From Reclinomonas americana ATCC 50394 (taxonomy: Eukaryota; Jakobida; Jakobea; Jakobida), in contig PS015022.1 in the NCBI GenBank assembly GCA_048213135.1, positions 92,583-116,185 of the forward strand: a stretch of DNA of 23,603 nucleotides, written 5' to 3'. Made by a program: the position numbers and the translations under genes. A model generated the notes under the pieces. That model did no database searches. It had not been told where the DNA came from and worked only from the letters and a program-made list of their open reading frames with translations. Below are positions 9,793-21,400 of the stretch, in pieces; position 1 is the stretch's first letter, and each line of letters starts with the position of its first letter.

Positions 9793-12700
9793 TTAACGCG
9801 GTGACGTCCACCAAGATCCTCCTCCGTCAGCACGAGGCGATGGAGTGGATGGGCTGCCTGAATTGGTGGGCGATCCACCCTTTCTGAGTAGACTGCTGAC
9901 ACTGGTGGGGGATCGTGACGCTGGGGACTGTCGTCTTGCCTTCGCCAGCGCCTCGCGGATCGACAATGGCATCGCAGCGGCCGTCGGCGACCTCGTTGTT
10001 GGCGACGTCGGCGATATTGGCGACGAAGGTTCTGGCATCTGAACCGGGACTGCTTCATCCACACTGATGCCCGACTCCACCACTACATCCTCGTCGTGCA
10101 CGGTCCCTTCGACATGAACTGGAGGTGCCGATGCCGTGAACAGGTCGGCCGATGATGGCGGAGTCAGCTGAGACATTGGCGTGTGCGCGTGCTCAACGTG
10201 CACCGCAGATCGAGCGAGTCCCGTGCGCTTGCTGGCCTACACACCACAATGACAGTCAATAAACATAGTATGCATGTGCAAGGCAGAGAATACACGCAAC
10301 TGGCACAGTTGCTGTCTCCTCGAACACTAAATGGCACACACTGTTGAGCAAGTGCGTCACAGACATAGTGTCGCCGACTGAAGAAAACGCAAACCTATCT
10401 CATCTAGAGCGACTGTCGCTGGCTCGGTAACCGCCCTCCTCGGCATGGCACTTCGCAGTGCACCAGCGGCAGCCGACACATGCTCCGTGGCCACTGGCGG
10501 TTCTACTGCCACCTTCCTCGGCATGGCACTTCGCAGCGCACCAGCTGCTGCCGAAACATGCTCCGTGGCCACTGGCGGTTCGATCTGAGTCTTCCTCGGC
10601 ATGGCACTTCGTAGTGCACCAGCGGCAGCTGATACATGCTCCGTGGCCACCGGCGGTTCGATCTGAGTCTTCCTCGGCATGGCACTTCGCAGTGCACCGG
10701 CGGCAGCCGACACATGCTCCGTGGCCACTGGCGGTTCGATCTGAGTCTTCCTCGGCATGGCACTTCGCAGCGCACCAGCGGCAGCTGATACATGCTCCGT
10801 GGCCACTGGCGGTTCGATCTGAGTCTTCCTCGGCATGGCACTTCGTAGTGCACCAGCGGCAGCCGACACGTGCTCCGTGGCCACTGGCGGTTCTACTGCC
10901 ACCTTCCTCGGCATGGCACTCCGTAGTGCACCAGCTGCTGCCGACACATGCTCCGTGGCCACTGGCGGTTCAATCTGAGTCTTCCTCGGCATGGCACTTC
11001 GTAGTGCACCAGCGGCAGCTGATACATGCTCCGTGGCCACCGGCGGTTCGATCTGAGTCTTCCTCGGCATGGCACTTCGTAGTGCACCAGCGGCAGCCGA
11101 CACATGCTCCGTGGCCACTGGCGGTTCTACTGCCACCTTCCTCGGCATGGAACTGCGCAGCGCACCAGCTGCTGCCGAAACATGCTCCGTGGCCACTGGC
11201 GGTTCGATCTGAGTCTTCCTCGGCATGGCACTTCGTAGTGCAGCAGCTGCTGCCGATACATGCTCCGTGGCCACCGGCGGTTCTACTGCCACCTTCCTTG
11301 GCATGGCACTTCGCAGAGCTCCGGCGGCAGCCGACACATGCTCCGTGGCCACTGGCGGTTCTACTGCCGCCTTCCTCGGCATTGCACTTCGTAGTGCACC
11401 AGCGGCAGCCGACACATGTTCCGTGGCCACCGGCGGTTCGATCTGAGTCTTCCTCGGCATGGCACTCCGTAGTGCACCAGCGACAGCCGACACGTGCTCC
11501 GTGGCCACTGGCGGTTCTACTGCCACCTTCCTCGGCATGGCATTTCGCAGTGCACCAGCGGCAGCCGATACATGCTCCGTGGCCACTGGCGGTTCGATCT
11601 GAGTCTTCCTCGGCATGGCACTCCGTAGTGCACCAGCTGCTGCCGACACATGCTCCGTGGCCACTGGCGGTTCAATCTGAGTCTTCCTCGGCATGGCACT
11701 TCGTAGTGCACCAGCGGCAGCTGATACATGCTCCGTGGCCACTGGCGGTCCTACTGCCACCTTCCTCGGCATGGCACTCCGTAGTGCACCAGCGGCAGCC
11801 GACACATGTTCAGTGGCCACTGGCGGTTCGATCTGAGTCTTCCTCGGCATGGCACTTCGCAGTGCACCAGCGGCAGCCGACACATGTTCAGTAGCCACCG
11901 GCGGTTCGATCTGAGTCTTCCTCGGCATTGCACTTCGCAGTGCACTAGCGGCAGCTGACACGTGCTCCGTTGCCACCGGCGGTTCTACTGCCACCTTCCT
12001 CGGCATGGCATTTCGTAGTGCACCAGCGGCAGCCGACACATGCTCCGTGGCCACTGGCGGTTCGATCTGAGTCTTCCTCGGCATGGCACTCCGTAGTGCA
12101 CCAGCTGCTGCCGACACATGCTCCGTGGCCACTGGCGGTTCAATCTGAGTCTTCCTCGGCATGGCACTTCGTAGTGCACCAGCGGCAGCTGATACATGCT
12201 CCGTGGCCACTGGCGGTTCGATCTGGGTCTTCCTCGGCATGGCACTCCGTAGTGCACCAGCGGCAGCCGACACATGTTCCGTGGCCACTGGCGGCTCAAT
12301 CTGAGTCTTCCTCGGCATGGCACTTCGCAGCGCACTAGCGGCAGCCGACACGTGCTCCGTGGCCACTGGCGGTTCTACTGCCACCTTCCTCGGCATGGCA
12401 CTTCGTAGTGCACCAGCGGCAGCCGACACATGCTCAGTAGCCACTGGCGGTTCGATCTGAGTCTTCCTCGGCATGGCACTTCGTAGTGCACCAGCGGCAG
12501 CTGACACATGCTCCGTGGCCACTGGCGGTTCGATCTGAGTCTTCCTCGGCATGGCACTTCGCAGCGCACCAGCGGCAGCCGACACATGTTCCGTGGCCAC
12601 CGGCGGTTCGATCTGAGTCTTCCTTGGCATTGCACTTCGTAGTGCACCAGCGGCAGCTGATACATGCTCCGTGGCCACTGGCGGTTCGATCTGAGTTTTC

Positions 12701-14248
12701 CTCGGCATGGCACTTCGCAGCGCACCAGCNNNNNNNNNNNNNNNNNNNNTTCGTAGTGCAGCAGCAGCTGCCGATACATGCTCCGTGGCCACTGGCGGTT
12801 CTACTGCCACCTTCCTCGGCATCGCACTTCGCAGAGCTTCAGTGGCAGCCGATACATGTTCCGTGGCCACCGGCGGTTCTACTGCCACCTTCTTCGGCAT
12901 GGCACTTCGCAATGCACCAGCCGCTGCCGACACGTGCTGCGGTGCCACAGGTCCCAGTTCCGCAGACGATGCTCCGGTCTTGGACGGAACCACCGGAGAA
13001 AATGCACTTGCCTCAGCATGATTGCGCGCGGCCGCCAGCCTTGGCGACACTGCAATGAACACAATCGAATGAGCTGTATCAACGCAAGCCTGAATGGAAC
13101 GAAAACAGTAGCCATACCGTGGTTTCGCCGCAATGGCATCGAATTTCGAATCGTGGCCGCGACTCCGTGAATGTCGACTGCACGCAACAGATGAGTACAG
13201 GATTACTCGGCGACAATCACGTGCGTGTCAACTGCGACTCACAGACTCGATCCTCGGCCAGCTTCAACTCACGCTCCGTGTTCGCACCACCCTCAGTTGG
13301 ACTCTCCACACTATCAACTGGAGTGCTTTGCATTCGCGAACGGGGGTCCACGGGCAGCGCCATCGCACCAGCAGCAGCAGCAGCATCGGACACAGCAATC
13401 TACGCGCAGATGCTCGTGAGCACAACCGGCGCGCCTGTGCTCTTCCAGCATGAAGCAATTACAAACCTTGTGTTCGTCAGCGGGTGGTGTTGGTTCGCGG
13501 GAAAAGTGAGTATTCTTCTGCAACAGAGCACGAGTTTCCGCCGCCTTGGCAGCAGCTGCGGCTGCCACTGACGAGCTCGCATTGTTCGACTTGCTGGCGT
13601 CGCTTTCAACTGCACGACAAACGAAAAGATTGTTCAGGCGCGGCATGGTTGCATGGCGCACACTTTGCGACCCAAACCGACCTGCTGCGATTTGCGCCCG
13701 GGTCTGCGCGCTGTAGTGCTTCAACAGTTGCAGTCGGAACTGTCGCCGTCGCCTTGACTCGTCATCGGCATCTCGTACCCGGTCAACCGGCACCGGCACT
13801 CCTGAAACGCTGATGTTGGCCTCCGGCCGTCGTGAGGGAGGCGAGATCATGTGAATCGACATGGCCTGCTGCGGCGACGACTCGCGCGTGCTGCTTCCGT
13901 CCACGACGGGCGACTGCTGCTGCCAGACCACAGGAGAACTGCGCTGCGTGGACGTGCGCGACATCTGGGGAGTCGCAAGTGACAACAGCCCCTCGGGGTC
14001 GCTCAGCGGGCTCAACGTCGACGAGCGATTCTTCTCCAGCGACGCTCGAATGTCCACCACTTGCGTGATGATTGGTGGCGGTTCGACGGCGGCTTGATTG
14101 GCCTCCTTGCTGCGAGGCGAAAGCAGCGCCAGCCGCTCAAGCAACACCGACCGATCACGCGGAGACAGCAACTGTGCACCCTCGGCGACAACGCCTGGCG
14201 ACACGCAATCGATTCCGTTAGCGCTCCAACCAACTACTTGCAGATGAT

Positions 14249-14289
<41 letters not shown>

Positions 14290-15232
14290 TCGTTGACGCG
14301 CACCGTGACCGCCAATTAGAGCCACCTCCTCCTCCTCGTGAGACGTCGCATCGACTTCCACATGCGTATCCAGTCCGTTGACAAGCTTCAGGGGCGGCGG
14401 GAGGCGCACAGCATCTGCAGCCGCATTGGCAGCGTGCAGCAACTGTGCGGCCCGTTCCTGGTGCTCTTGCAGCGCCTGCTCCGGACTCCGCGGCACTACA
14501 GCTGCGCGTGTCGACGGCAGCACTGCAGGCGCTGGAGGTGGAGCCGGCGACTGTGACGCGGCCGACTCACTCGTCGCAGACGGCTGCGACTGATCATCGT
14601 GCTCCTCCTCCTCGTCACCTCGATCCATGAGTTGCCATCGCAGGAACCGAGTCACATCACACAGCACGCTGGAGGAGAACACTTGCTGCACCTCATCGCC
14701 CGCTCGTACTGGTGGCGCACTGGCCGTTCGCTGCCGCAACGCGTCGATACGCCCGTGCTCGCTGAAATCCAAGAGCGACGCCACATCGCACTCAATCGTG
14801 TCGAGTCCCTGCGCCGATACGTGAGCCACACACACACACGCACACTCACACACATGTACACGCTCTCACCACTGAGGCGGCACACGCGGCAGCCACCATC
14901 GATCGCGGATCACTCTGCTGCGCAGCGATAAACTCAATGCCCCGAGTCGCTGGCATTGTCAGTGCACGCGACTGCATGGCATGTTCCACAGCCGCAACGG
15001 AAGACCACGGTTGCTCGAAGAACCAGCGTGCCCGCTGTCCCATTCGCACACGCAAGTCGTACAGCGAAAGCAGGGCCGCCGAACTGCATCCACAGGCCCG
15101 CACACTCGTCAGCGGACATGTATGCGTGTGTGATCGCATCGACACGTCTCTCTCTCACACACACACATACACAAGAGATATGCACAGAGGAAACGGACGA
15201 CTCAACTTGGCCAATGACTCTTCTTCGTCCAT
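9793..15232 (-). CDS. Large low-complexity protein with about 33 tandem 26-aa repeats, function unknown
   Basis: Not recognised as a known family. Transcription order of exons: 15232-15195, 15083-14870, 14808-14287, 14171-13467, 13399-13243, 13177-13118, 13049-10395, a tentative 11-bp exon 10311-10301, and 10236-9793 with stop TAA. Phases agree throughout, giving about 1600 aa as assembled. ATG 15232 has a strong CCATGG context. The N-terminal 90 residues look globular (WFFEQPW segment). An acidic, Ser/Pro/Ala-rich region follows, then a basic stretch near RRRRQFRLQLLKHY. The repeat array fills exon 7. The C-terminal tail is Ser/Pro-rich (ASRSPTSVSSLL). No signal peptide or membrane segment is seen. 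The repeat unit also occurs near the N-terminus of the adjacent upstream NACHT-WD40 gene, which suggests a scaffold or adaptor role (inference). The last introns and the (TG)n intron 14172-14286 are the weakest parts of the model. Fusion with the upstream gene is unlikely but not excluded. Confidence 0.7.
10426..12947 (-). repeat. 78-bp coding tandem array, about 33 units
   Basis: Each unit encodes 26 residues: EHVSAAAGALRSAMPRK followed by either TQIEPPVAT or VAVEPPVAT. About 20 units are TQI type, 11 are VAV type (one each AAV and VAVG), the last is a divergent RAVTEPA, and one tail is lost in the N gap. Substitutions are few: G/S/A before ALR, S/N before AMP, single V or T in the alanine run. 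The AAA-ALR stretch should form a short amphipathic helix, and the EPPV part should break it. The array has no introns. Confidence 0.97.
12730..12749. other. Assembly gap (20 N) inside the repeat array
   Basis: By comparison with intact units, the sequence between CACCAGC and TTCGTAGTGC should be 62 nt, or 62 plus a multiple of 78. The 20 N are therefore a placeholder or under-estimate. Both 20 and 62 leave the same frame, so the ORF appears unbroken, but the true copy number is unknown. Confidence 0.9.
14251..14287. repeat. (AC)n microsatellite, 37 bp, at the 5' end of a minus-strand intron
   Basis: Read on the minus strand this is a (GT)n run directly after the codons for GARQRS, and the reading frame changes across it. 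It forms the donor end of an intron I place at 14286-14172. That intron ends in GTGCACAG and contains a GCTAAC branch-like site about 40 nt before the acceptor. Many GT donors are possible within the run. Confidence 0.85.
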
Positions 15233-15452
15233 GGTCGAGAAATCAGACGAGGTGGGAGCCAGTCAATCACCAAATCTTCTGAGTCTTCTTTTCCGTCTTT
15301 ATCGTATTCCTCTGTCGCGTAATGTGCACTGGCCTGCCACAGAGGCACGTTTGTGCACCTGCCACGCGCTTGAAAGGCGAAGCGTTCTGTCGTTGTGATA
15401 AAAAATGACGTCCCACGGGACTTCCATCATACATTGGCGCGACGTTGCAATC
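15233..15452. other. Intergenic spacer between the NACHT-WD40 gene and the repeat gene
   Basis: 220 bp between the TGA of the upstream minus-strand gene and the ATG of the downstream one. No AATAAA on the minus strand, no tRNA and no convincing ORF. The short distance fits two closely spaced co-oriented genes. Confidence 0.6.
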
Positions 15453-18400
15453 TCATTCCACGCCCAGCGGGCCCAGCATCGGCAAATTAAGCAGAACGGA
15501 ATCCGATATGCCTTCACAGTCGTCCACGGTGCATCCCCGGAAGTCGTGCGCGTGCGCCCCGACGACATATTGAGTGACAAAACTGATGCACGATACAAGA
15601 CGATGAGTTTTGCGAGCGGTGCAAGAAAAGACACAAAGCATACCTGCAAGGCTGCACTCGCAGTGAACCATCCGAGGTGGCCAAGGAAACCTGCTGACCG
15701 TCCAGCGACAGTCCGCGGTTCGTGACTCTGACTTCTTTCTCTCGCTGTCGTCGAGCCGAGTGCGGCGACACGCGCCACCGCAAACAGGTGTTGTCGAGCG
15801 ACCAGCTGACCACCGACTTGCCACCGTCGACGACTGTCAAGGCCATCACAGCGTCCTTGTGATCTCGATGCACCGGGCGCACCATTCTAGCACGAATGCA
15901 ATTCCACACACACACCCGGTGATCGTCGGAGCCGCTGACCACTGTCAAGCCATCGGGAAGGATGGCCACAGTGCGGACAAGGGCCGTATGGCCAGAGAAC
16001 TGCGAGATCTGGGCGCGCGTCTCAAGGCACCACACACGCACGGTCGTATCGGCCGATCCACTGACCACAAACCCATTGTAGCCGGTGAAGGCCACACAGG
16101 TGACGGCGTCGGTGTGGCCGACAAAGTGCGCAATCTGTTCACCCGTCGGTACCACCCACACCCGCACGGTGCGGTCGGTCGACCCACTTGCCAACATCGG
16201 CGTGCACATGTCACTCTTCTCGGTGCCGCAAAAGTCGAGCGAGGTGATGTGGCCACGATGTCCGTCCAGTTGCTGCACTTGTCGTGCCTCGTCTTGCATC
16301 AGCTCATTGGTGTGCGTGTGTGGCAGTAGCCACAGGCGAATCGTCATGTCGCGCGAGCCACTCGCCACTAGCCAGCGCGAGTGCCGCGCGAACGCCACGG
16401 CAGTAATTGTATCCGTGTGGCCACGCAGCTGAACTGAGTGCTGCACCTGGCTGTACGCACGGTCCTGCGAGGGCGGTGGTGGCCACGACCAAACACACAC
16501 AGTCTTGTCGTCACCGCCGCAAGCGATAAGTGAACGGTACGGTGACACGGCGGCGCAGCGTGGCCAGTCGTCCAGGCCGACCAGCTCGTGCATCGTTGCA
16601 GTGCCAGTCGACCACACGTACACAGACTGCTGACCGGCCACCACTACCACGTACTCGCCCTCCGGAGACAAGGCGGCACTGTGGATTTGGTCACTCTGCA
16701 TATCCTCAGCATAGATCAACTTGGCATCGCCGAGAGCCCACTGTCGAATCGTCGAGTCCGTGCTGGCCGAGAGCAAGTAGCACGAATCGCCTGGAATCAC
16801 CACGAGGCCACGAATACTTTCAGAATGGCTCTCACACCTCGCAACCTCACTGTTGGTGGCGATATCGGTGACTACAACGTGCGTGCTGATGCCACCGGAC
16901 ACCAGGTACTGCTTCTCTGCGTCGTAATGCAGGCGACGCAGGCCTCGGCTATTGTGATTGCAGTTGATCTTGATGACATCGTCGCCGGAGGCTGTCTCAT
17001 TCACCGTCCACATGTGAATCTCGCCATTGTCAGAGGCACTGATGACGCGCTTGTTGTCGCCAACAAATGTCAGCGCCATGATCCAGTCTGAGTGCACGCC
17101 CGACAGCGTAAATAGCAACTCAAAGGAGTGGGAATCATACACCCGCGCAGTCCTCGCGCGCCCACCGACGACAAATCGACTCCCATCGGGCGACACGGCC
17201 ACTGCTTCCAGGAAGTAGCCGTCACTGACCGGGATGCTGTGCAACTGCTTGCCTAGTTCGACAGACGACACTCGGATGACATAGTCGTCGCCAACTGAGA
17301 TCACGGTCTTGCCGTCATGCATCATCGCCAGGCCGCGAACGTAATCAGTGTGCTCACTTATGCAATGACGCTCAGCACCAGATTCGACACTCCAAACTCT
17401 AACCGTGCGGTCGAAACTGCTGCTGACTACGACTGAGTCGTTCAGCGCAAATGCCACTCCCGACACCTCCTTTCCGTGTCCTTCCATCTGATGCATGATC
17501 TCAAATGTGTCGCGTCGCCACACAATGACCGTGAACGGATCGGACATGCCAGTCACCAAGAATACGCCGCTGGAGGACGAGGCGAATGCGGTAATGCCGC
17601 AAGGTGTCGAAACATCGTTGATCTCTTCTCCACTAACCAAATAGGACATGCGAATGGTCATGTCGCGAGAGACCGAGATCATGCGGCCACCGCAAGTGGC
17701 GACCGAGGTCACTGCTTGAGCGTGTTCGGAGACCTCTTGCAAGAGAGCACCAGTTGTGCGCGACAACAACCGGACAACACCGTCGTCACACCCAACAACA
17801 ACTGTGCTGTCATCGACACACAGGGCCAGCGCGTGCACACCTCCCGGCGATGGTGTTATCGACAACTGCTGCACCTGAAGGTGCGAACTGCAACACCACA
17901 CGCGCACCGTGTCGTCAAGGGCACCACTTATTACAAAGTCGGCATCTTTGGTCACGGCCACACTAGTAACGCGCTGCGTGTGTCCACAGAATCGCTGCAA
18001 CAGACGACCCGACTGCGCGTCCCACACACCAACACTGCAGTCGGCGGATCCCGTAACAAGCTTCTCACCGGTGACGGAGAACGCCACGGCATGCACAGCG
18101 CCCTCGTGGCCGTTGAGAATGAACTTGAGAGGCTCTTCGTCGCCGACATCAATGGCCCACACACGAACGGTGTTGTCCGAGGAACCACTGGCAATCACAG
18201 TGCCGCTGCGCGAAACAGCCACACACAGAACCGATCCTTCGTGGCCACGCAGTACCTTCACCGAAGTGCCGTCACGAAGCCACAGACGGACCGTCATGTC
18301 ATCCGCACCACTCACAAACGACATTCCGTCGGGCGCCACGGCAACACCATTCACAGCAGACTTATGGTCCGTGACGACGGTCATCAAGTTGAGCACACCA

Positions 18401-21400
18401 TCCGCACAGTCGTGCACCAAGAGGACGCCGTCGGCAGCACCACTAACAACAAACGACATGTCGTCGGGTACCGCAACACACGTGATGCAGTCCCGGTGGC
18501 CGGTGATGCGGTTCGAGTATGGAACTGGCGAGCGATACCAGACTCGAATAGAGTTGTCGGCCGACGCCGTCACCACGCTGTTACCACCTGCAGACAAGTC
18601 TGCACTCCACACACGCTCATTGTGGCCACATAGCTCCTCCAGGAGGGTACCCTTGACACGTGACCAGATGCGCGCAGTACAATCGGCAGACGACGACATG
18701 ACCACGGTGCTGTCGCGCGAGAGGCGGACCGATGTGATGTTGTCCGAGTGTCCCTCAAACACGTGCAGCTGATCGCCGGTCGCCACATTCCACAATCTGA
18801 CAGTTGAATCCGCACTTCCCGAGACCAACAACGTTCCATCCCTCGAAAAGTCCAGACTGCGTACGTACTCATCGTGCCCTTCAAACAGACGAAGAGGATC
18901 CTCAGCTGACCCATCCAACGACCACAGTCGAATCTTGCAGTCGTCATACCCAGCGGCCAGCATGCGACCGCTGTTCGGTTCATACACGACACCCATGACG
19001 TCGCCCGCCGACGCCGGCGCCGTAAACCTGATAACTGGCTCATCAGTGGACGCATCGTCAACCTGCAGCACACGCACACAATGATCGCGTGCACCGAATG
19101 CCACCTGTCGCGCGTGTGGAGAGAAGCTGACGTGGAACGGAATCAGATCACCGTAGTTGTACAGTCGAAGGCAGCTGCCGGTCTCCCGCGACCAGATGCG
19201 AACGGTGGAGTCGACTGACGAAGTGGCCAGCAGGAGACCGTCGGCAGAGAACGCAACGTACGTGACGACGTCGGTGTGGCCCTCGAACACTTGTAGTTGA
19301 GTAGCTGAGGTGCGTGACCACACTCGCATTGTTTGGTCATCGGAGACACTGGCAAAGAACTCGCCATCGGGTGAGAAGGCGACTGCGTTCACCTCGCGAC
19401 GATGACCATTGTTGAGCAGAGCCGAAGTCTCGCTCTTCTTCTCGTATGGCCACACACGGACCGTGCAGTCATCCGAAGCACTGATTACGTGACTTCCGTC
19501 CGAAGTGAACATGACCGAGTTCACGCTCTCGCTGTGACCCTCCAGGGTGCTGATAACTGCACGCTTGGAACGAGACCACAGAATGATCGTTTTGTCCTGG
19601 GAACCACTGACTATCAGCGAACCGTCCGGGGAATAGGCAACAGATCGCACGGGTCCAGTGTGACTTTGGATCTCGTGCTGGCACACCAGGTGCGTTCCTC
19701 TCACAGCCCACAGTCGAACTGTCTGATCGTCACCACCGGTGGCAATCTGATCGCCGTCAGGTGAGTAGGCGACACACTGCAGCGCCTTGTCTACAACACA
19801 AGAGATGGATGTGCTGCGCACTGCGGTCGTCGTAGCCAGCTTCCACACGCGTAGCGAACAATCGTCAGAGACACTGGCCAGACGAGTTGCGTTGGGCGCA
19901 AACTTGACACCATTCACCGCGTCCCTGTGCTCCGCAAGAGTGTGCAGCAACTGCGCCTCCTCGTCTGCAACCGAAAACACTCGAATAGTACCGTCGCTAC
20001 ATCCCACGGCAATCACGGAGCTGTCGGCAGAGATGCTCAGACACAAGCCACAGTTATCGCCAAGTTCAGCCGTCACGAATGCCTCTTCATCATCACGCCT
20101 CGTCAGACGCAAAGTCCAATCATCAGAGGTGCTGGCGAAGAAGGTACCGTCGGGTGCGTATGCCACTGCGCGTACCGACTCGAGGTGATCTCCGTAGGCG
20201 CCCTCCTCGTCACCAGACTCACGACTCCACAGTCTCACAGTTGAGTCCTCGCCGCAACTGACAATCAGACTTCCGTCAGGCGACAGATCAACGCCGTACA
20301 CAGCACCGTCGTGGCCAACCAATGGAAACAGTGGCAAGCGAGCATCGAGGAGATTGGCACCCGTAAAGTCTGTGTTTGCACACAGCGCAGAACGGAGATT
20401 CGTCCTTGACAAGTCGGCTCGCTGCAAAAGCGCTCGGTGCATGACAGCGTAACGCAGGTCAGCGCCGCTAACAGCAATGTCGCTCAGATCCAACGCCGAA
20501 AAACTTCGTCCGGCAGTCGACAACACTGCGAATCACCGCGGGTTGAGACACAGGAGCATCGGAGAAGGAAGACGATGAAAATATTCACCCGTCATTGCAT
20601 TCGCACTGGCCACGCCCAAGAGTGCTCGGCGCTTTGGATCGCGCGTGGCGAGCACGACACTCTGCAGGTCACGCGCAAACTGCGACTCTTGACCTGTCCT
20701 GGAGTCCCACACCCAATTGGAGAGAAACATCAGCACGGCAATCTGCGAACGAGTTAAATCACAAGTAAAAGTTACCGGCGGTGCAACATTGAGCACACAC
20801 ACCTCTTCGTCGATCTGCCGCGCTCCAAAGAGGGTTGTGCTGAGTTGTTGATCGTGGACTTCAGCCTCGGTCTGCAAACACAACTGTCAGCGTCAGTAAC
20901 GGAGGAATCACTATCATGCGCGTTCGCACCGCCGGCATGCTGTGCTCCCTTGAGGCAAAGGACACGTTGCTGAAGGTGATGTGGCGACCAACGTTGTGGC
21001 TCCAGTTGGCCACCGCTCGCTGGCAACGCAGTGCCGCAAAGTATTCCAGGAACGACTTGTGGAAGAAGCGGTAGCCACCCTCACGCAGCGGGCGTAACAG
21101 CGCCTGCAGCAACAGCAAGTGAGTAAGCGAGCGCTTGTGCGCAACAAACACCAGACACGCATGCGAACCGATTGCCGCAAGACGGTTTCACGCTCATCAC
21201 GCGGCCGGCCAAAGTACGTAATCCACACCGCATGCGCACCGAGGAGAGCACGCGCGTGAGCCCTCGTCGCTTTGTCGCTTGTTGACGAGAGAATGCTGGC
21301 CAGTTCACTTAGACGGCTTTGTGGCTGTGTGTGAGAATGACAAGTGTCAGCTACGCAGAAAAAGCGACCGCCGAGCAACGTCGCACCACTCACCAATCGT

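Noticed and set aside
10458-11894. 478-codon open frame on the plus strand rich in WPLAV/SSAWH motifs
   Set aside because: It is the antisense shadow of the 78-bp array. A unit length divisible by three without stops keeps several frames open. The minus-strand frame joins flanking exons in phase and matches the module in the neighbouring gene.
10426-12947. CRISPR-like regular repeats
   Set aside because: Units are contiguous 78-mers with no unique spacers, lie in a coding frame, and sit in an intron-rich eukaryotic locus.
13467-14808. Transposon or retroelement remnant in the Ser/Pro/Ala-rich part of the repeat gene
   Set aside because: No transposase, integrase or reverse transcriptase motifs and no terminal repeats are seen. 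The region reads in phase as exons of one low-complexity protein.
15514-15643. C-terminal extension of the WD40 exon reading through to a stop at 15514
   Set aside because: A GTATGC donor at 15643 and a CATCAG acceptor at 15583 give a normal 61-bp intron in the right phase. The read-through tail is Cys/Arg-rich and looks like intron translation.
17476-18633. 385-codon plus-strand open frame
   Set aside because: Antisense to the WD40 exon. It has no recognisable domain, and its composition is that expected from reversed WD40 codons.
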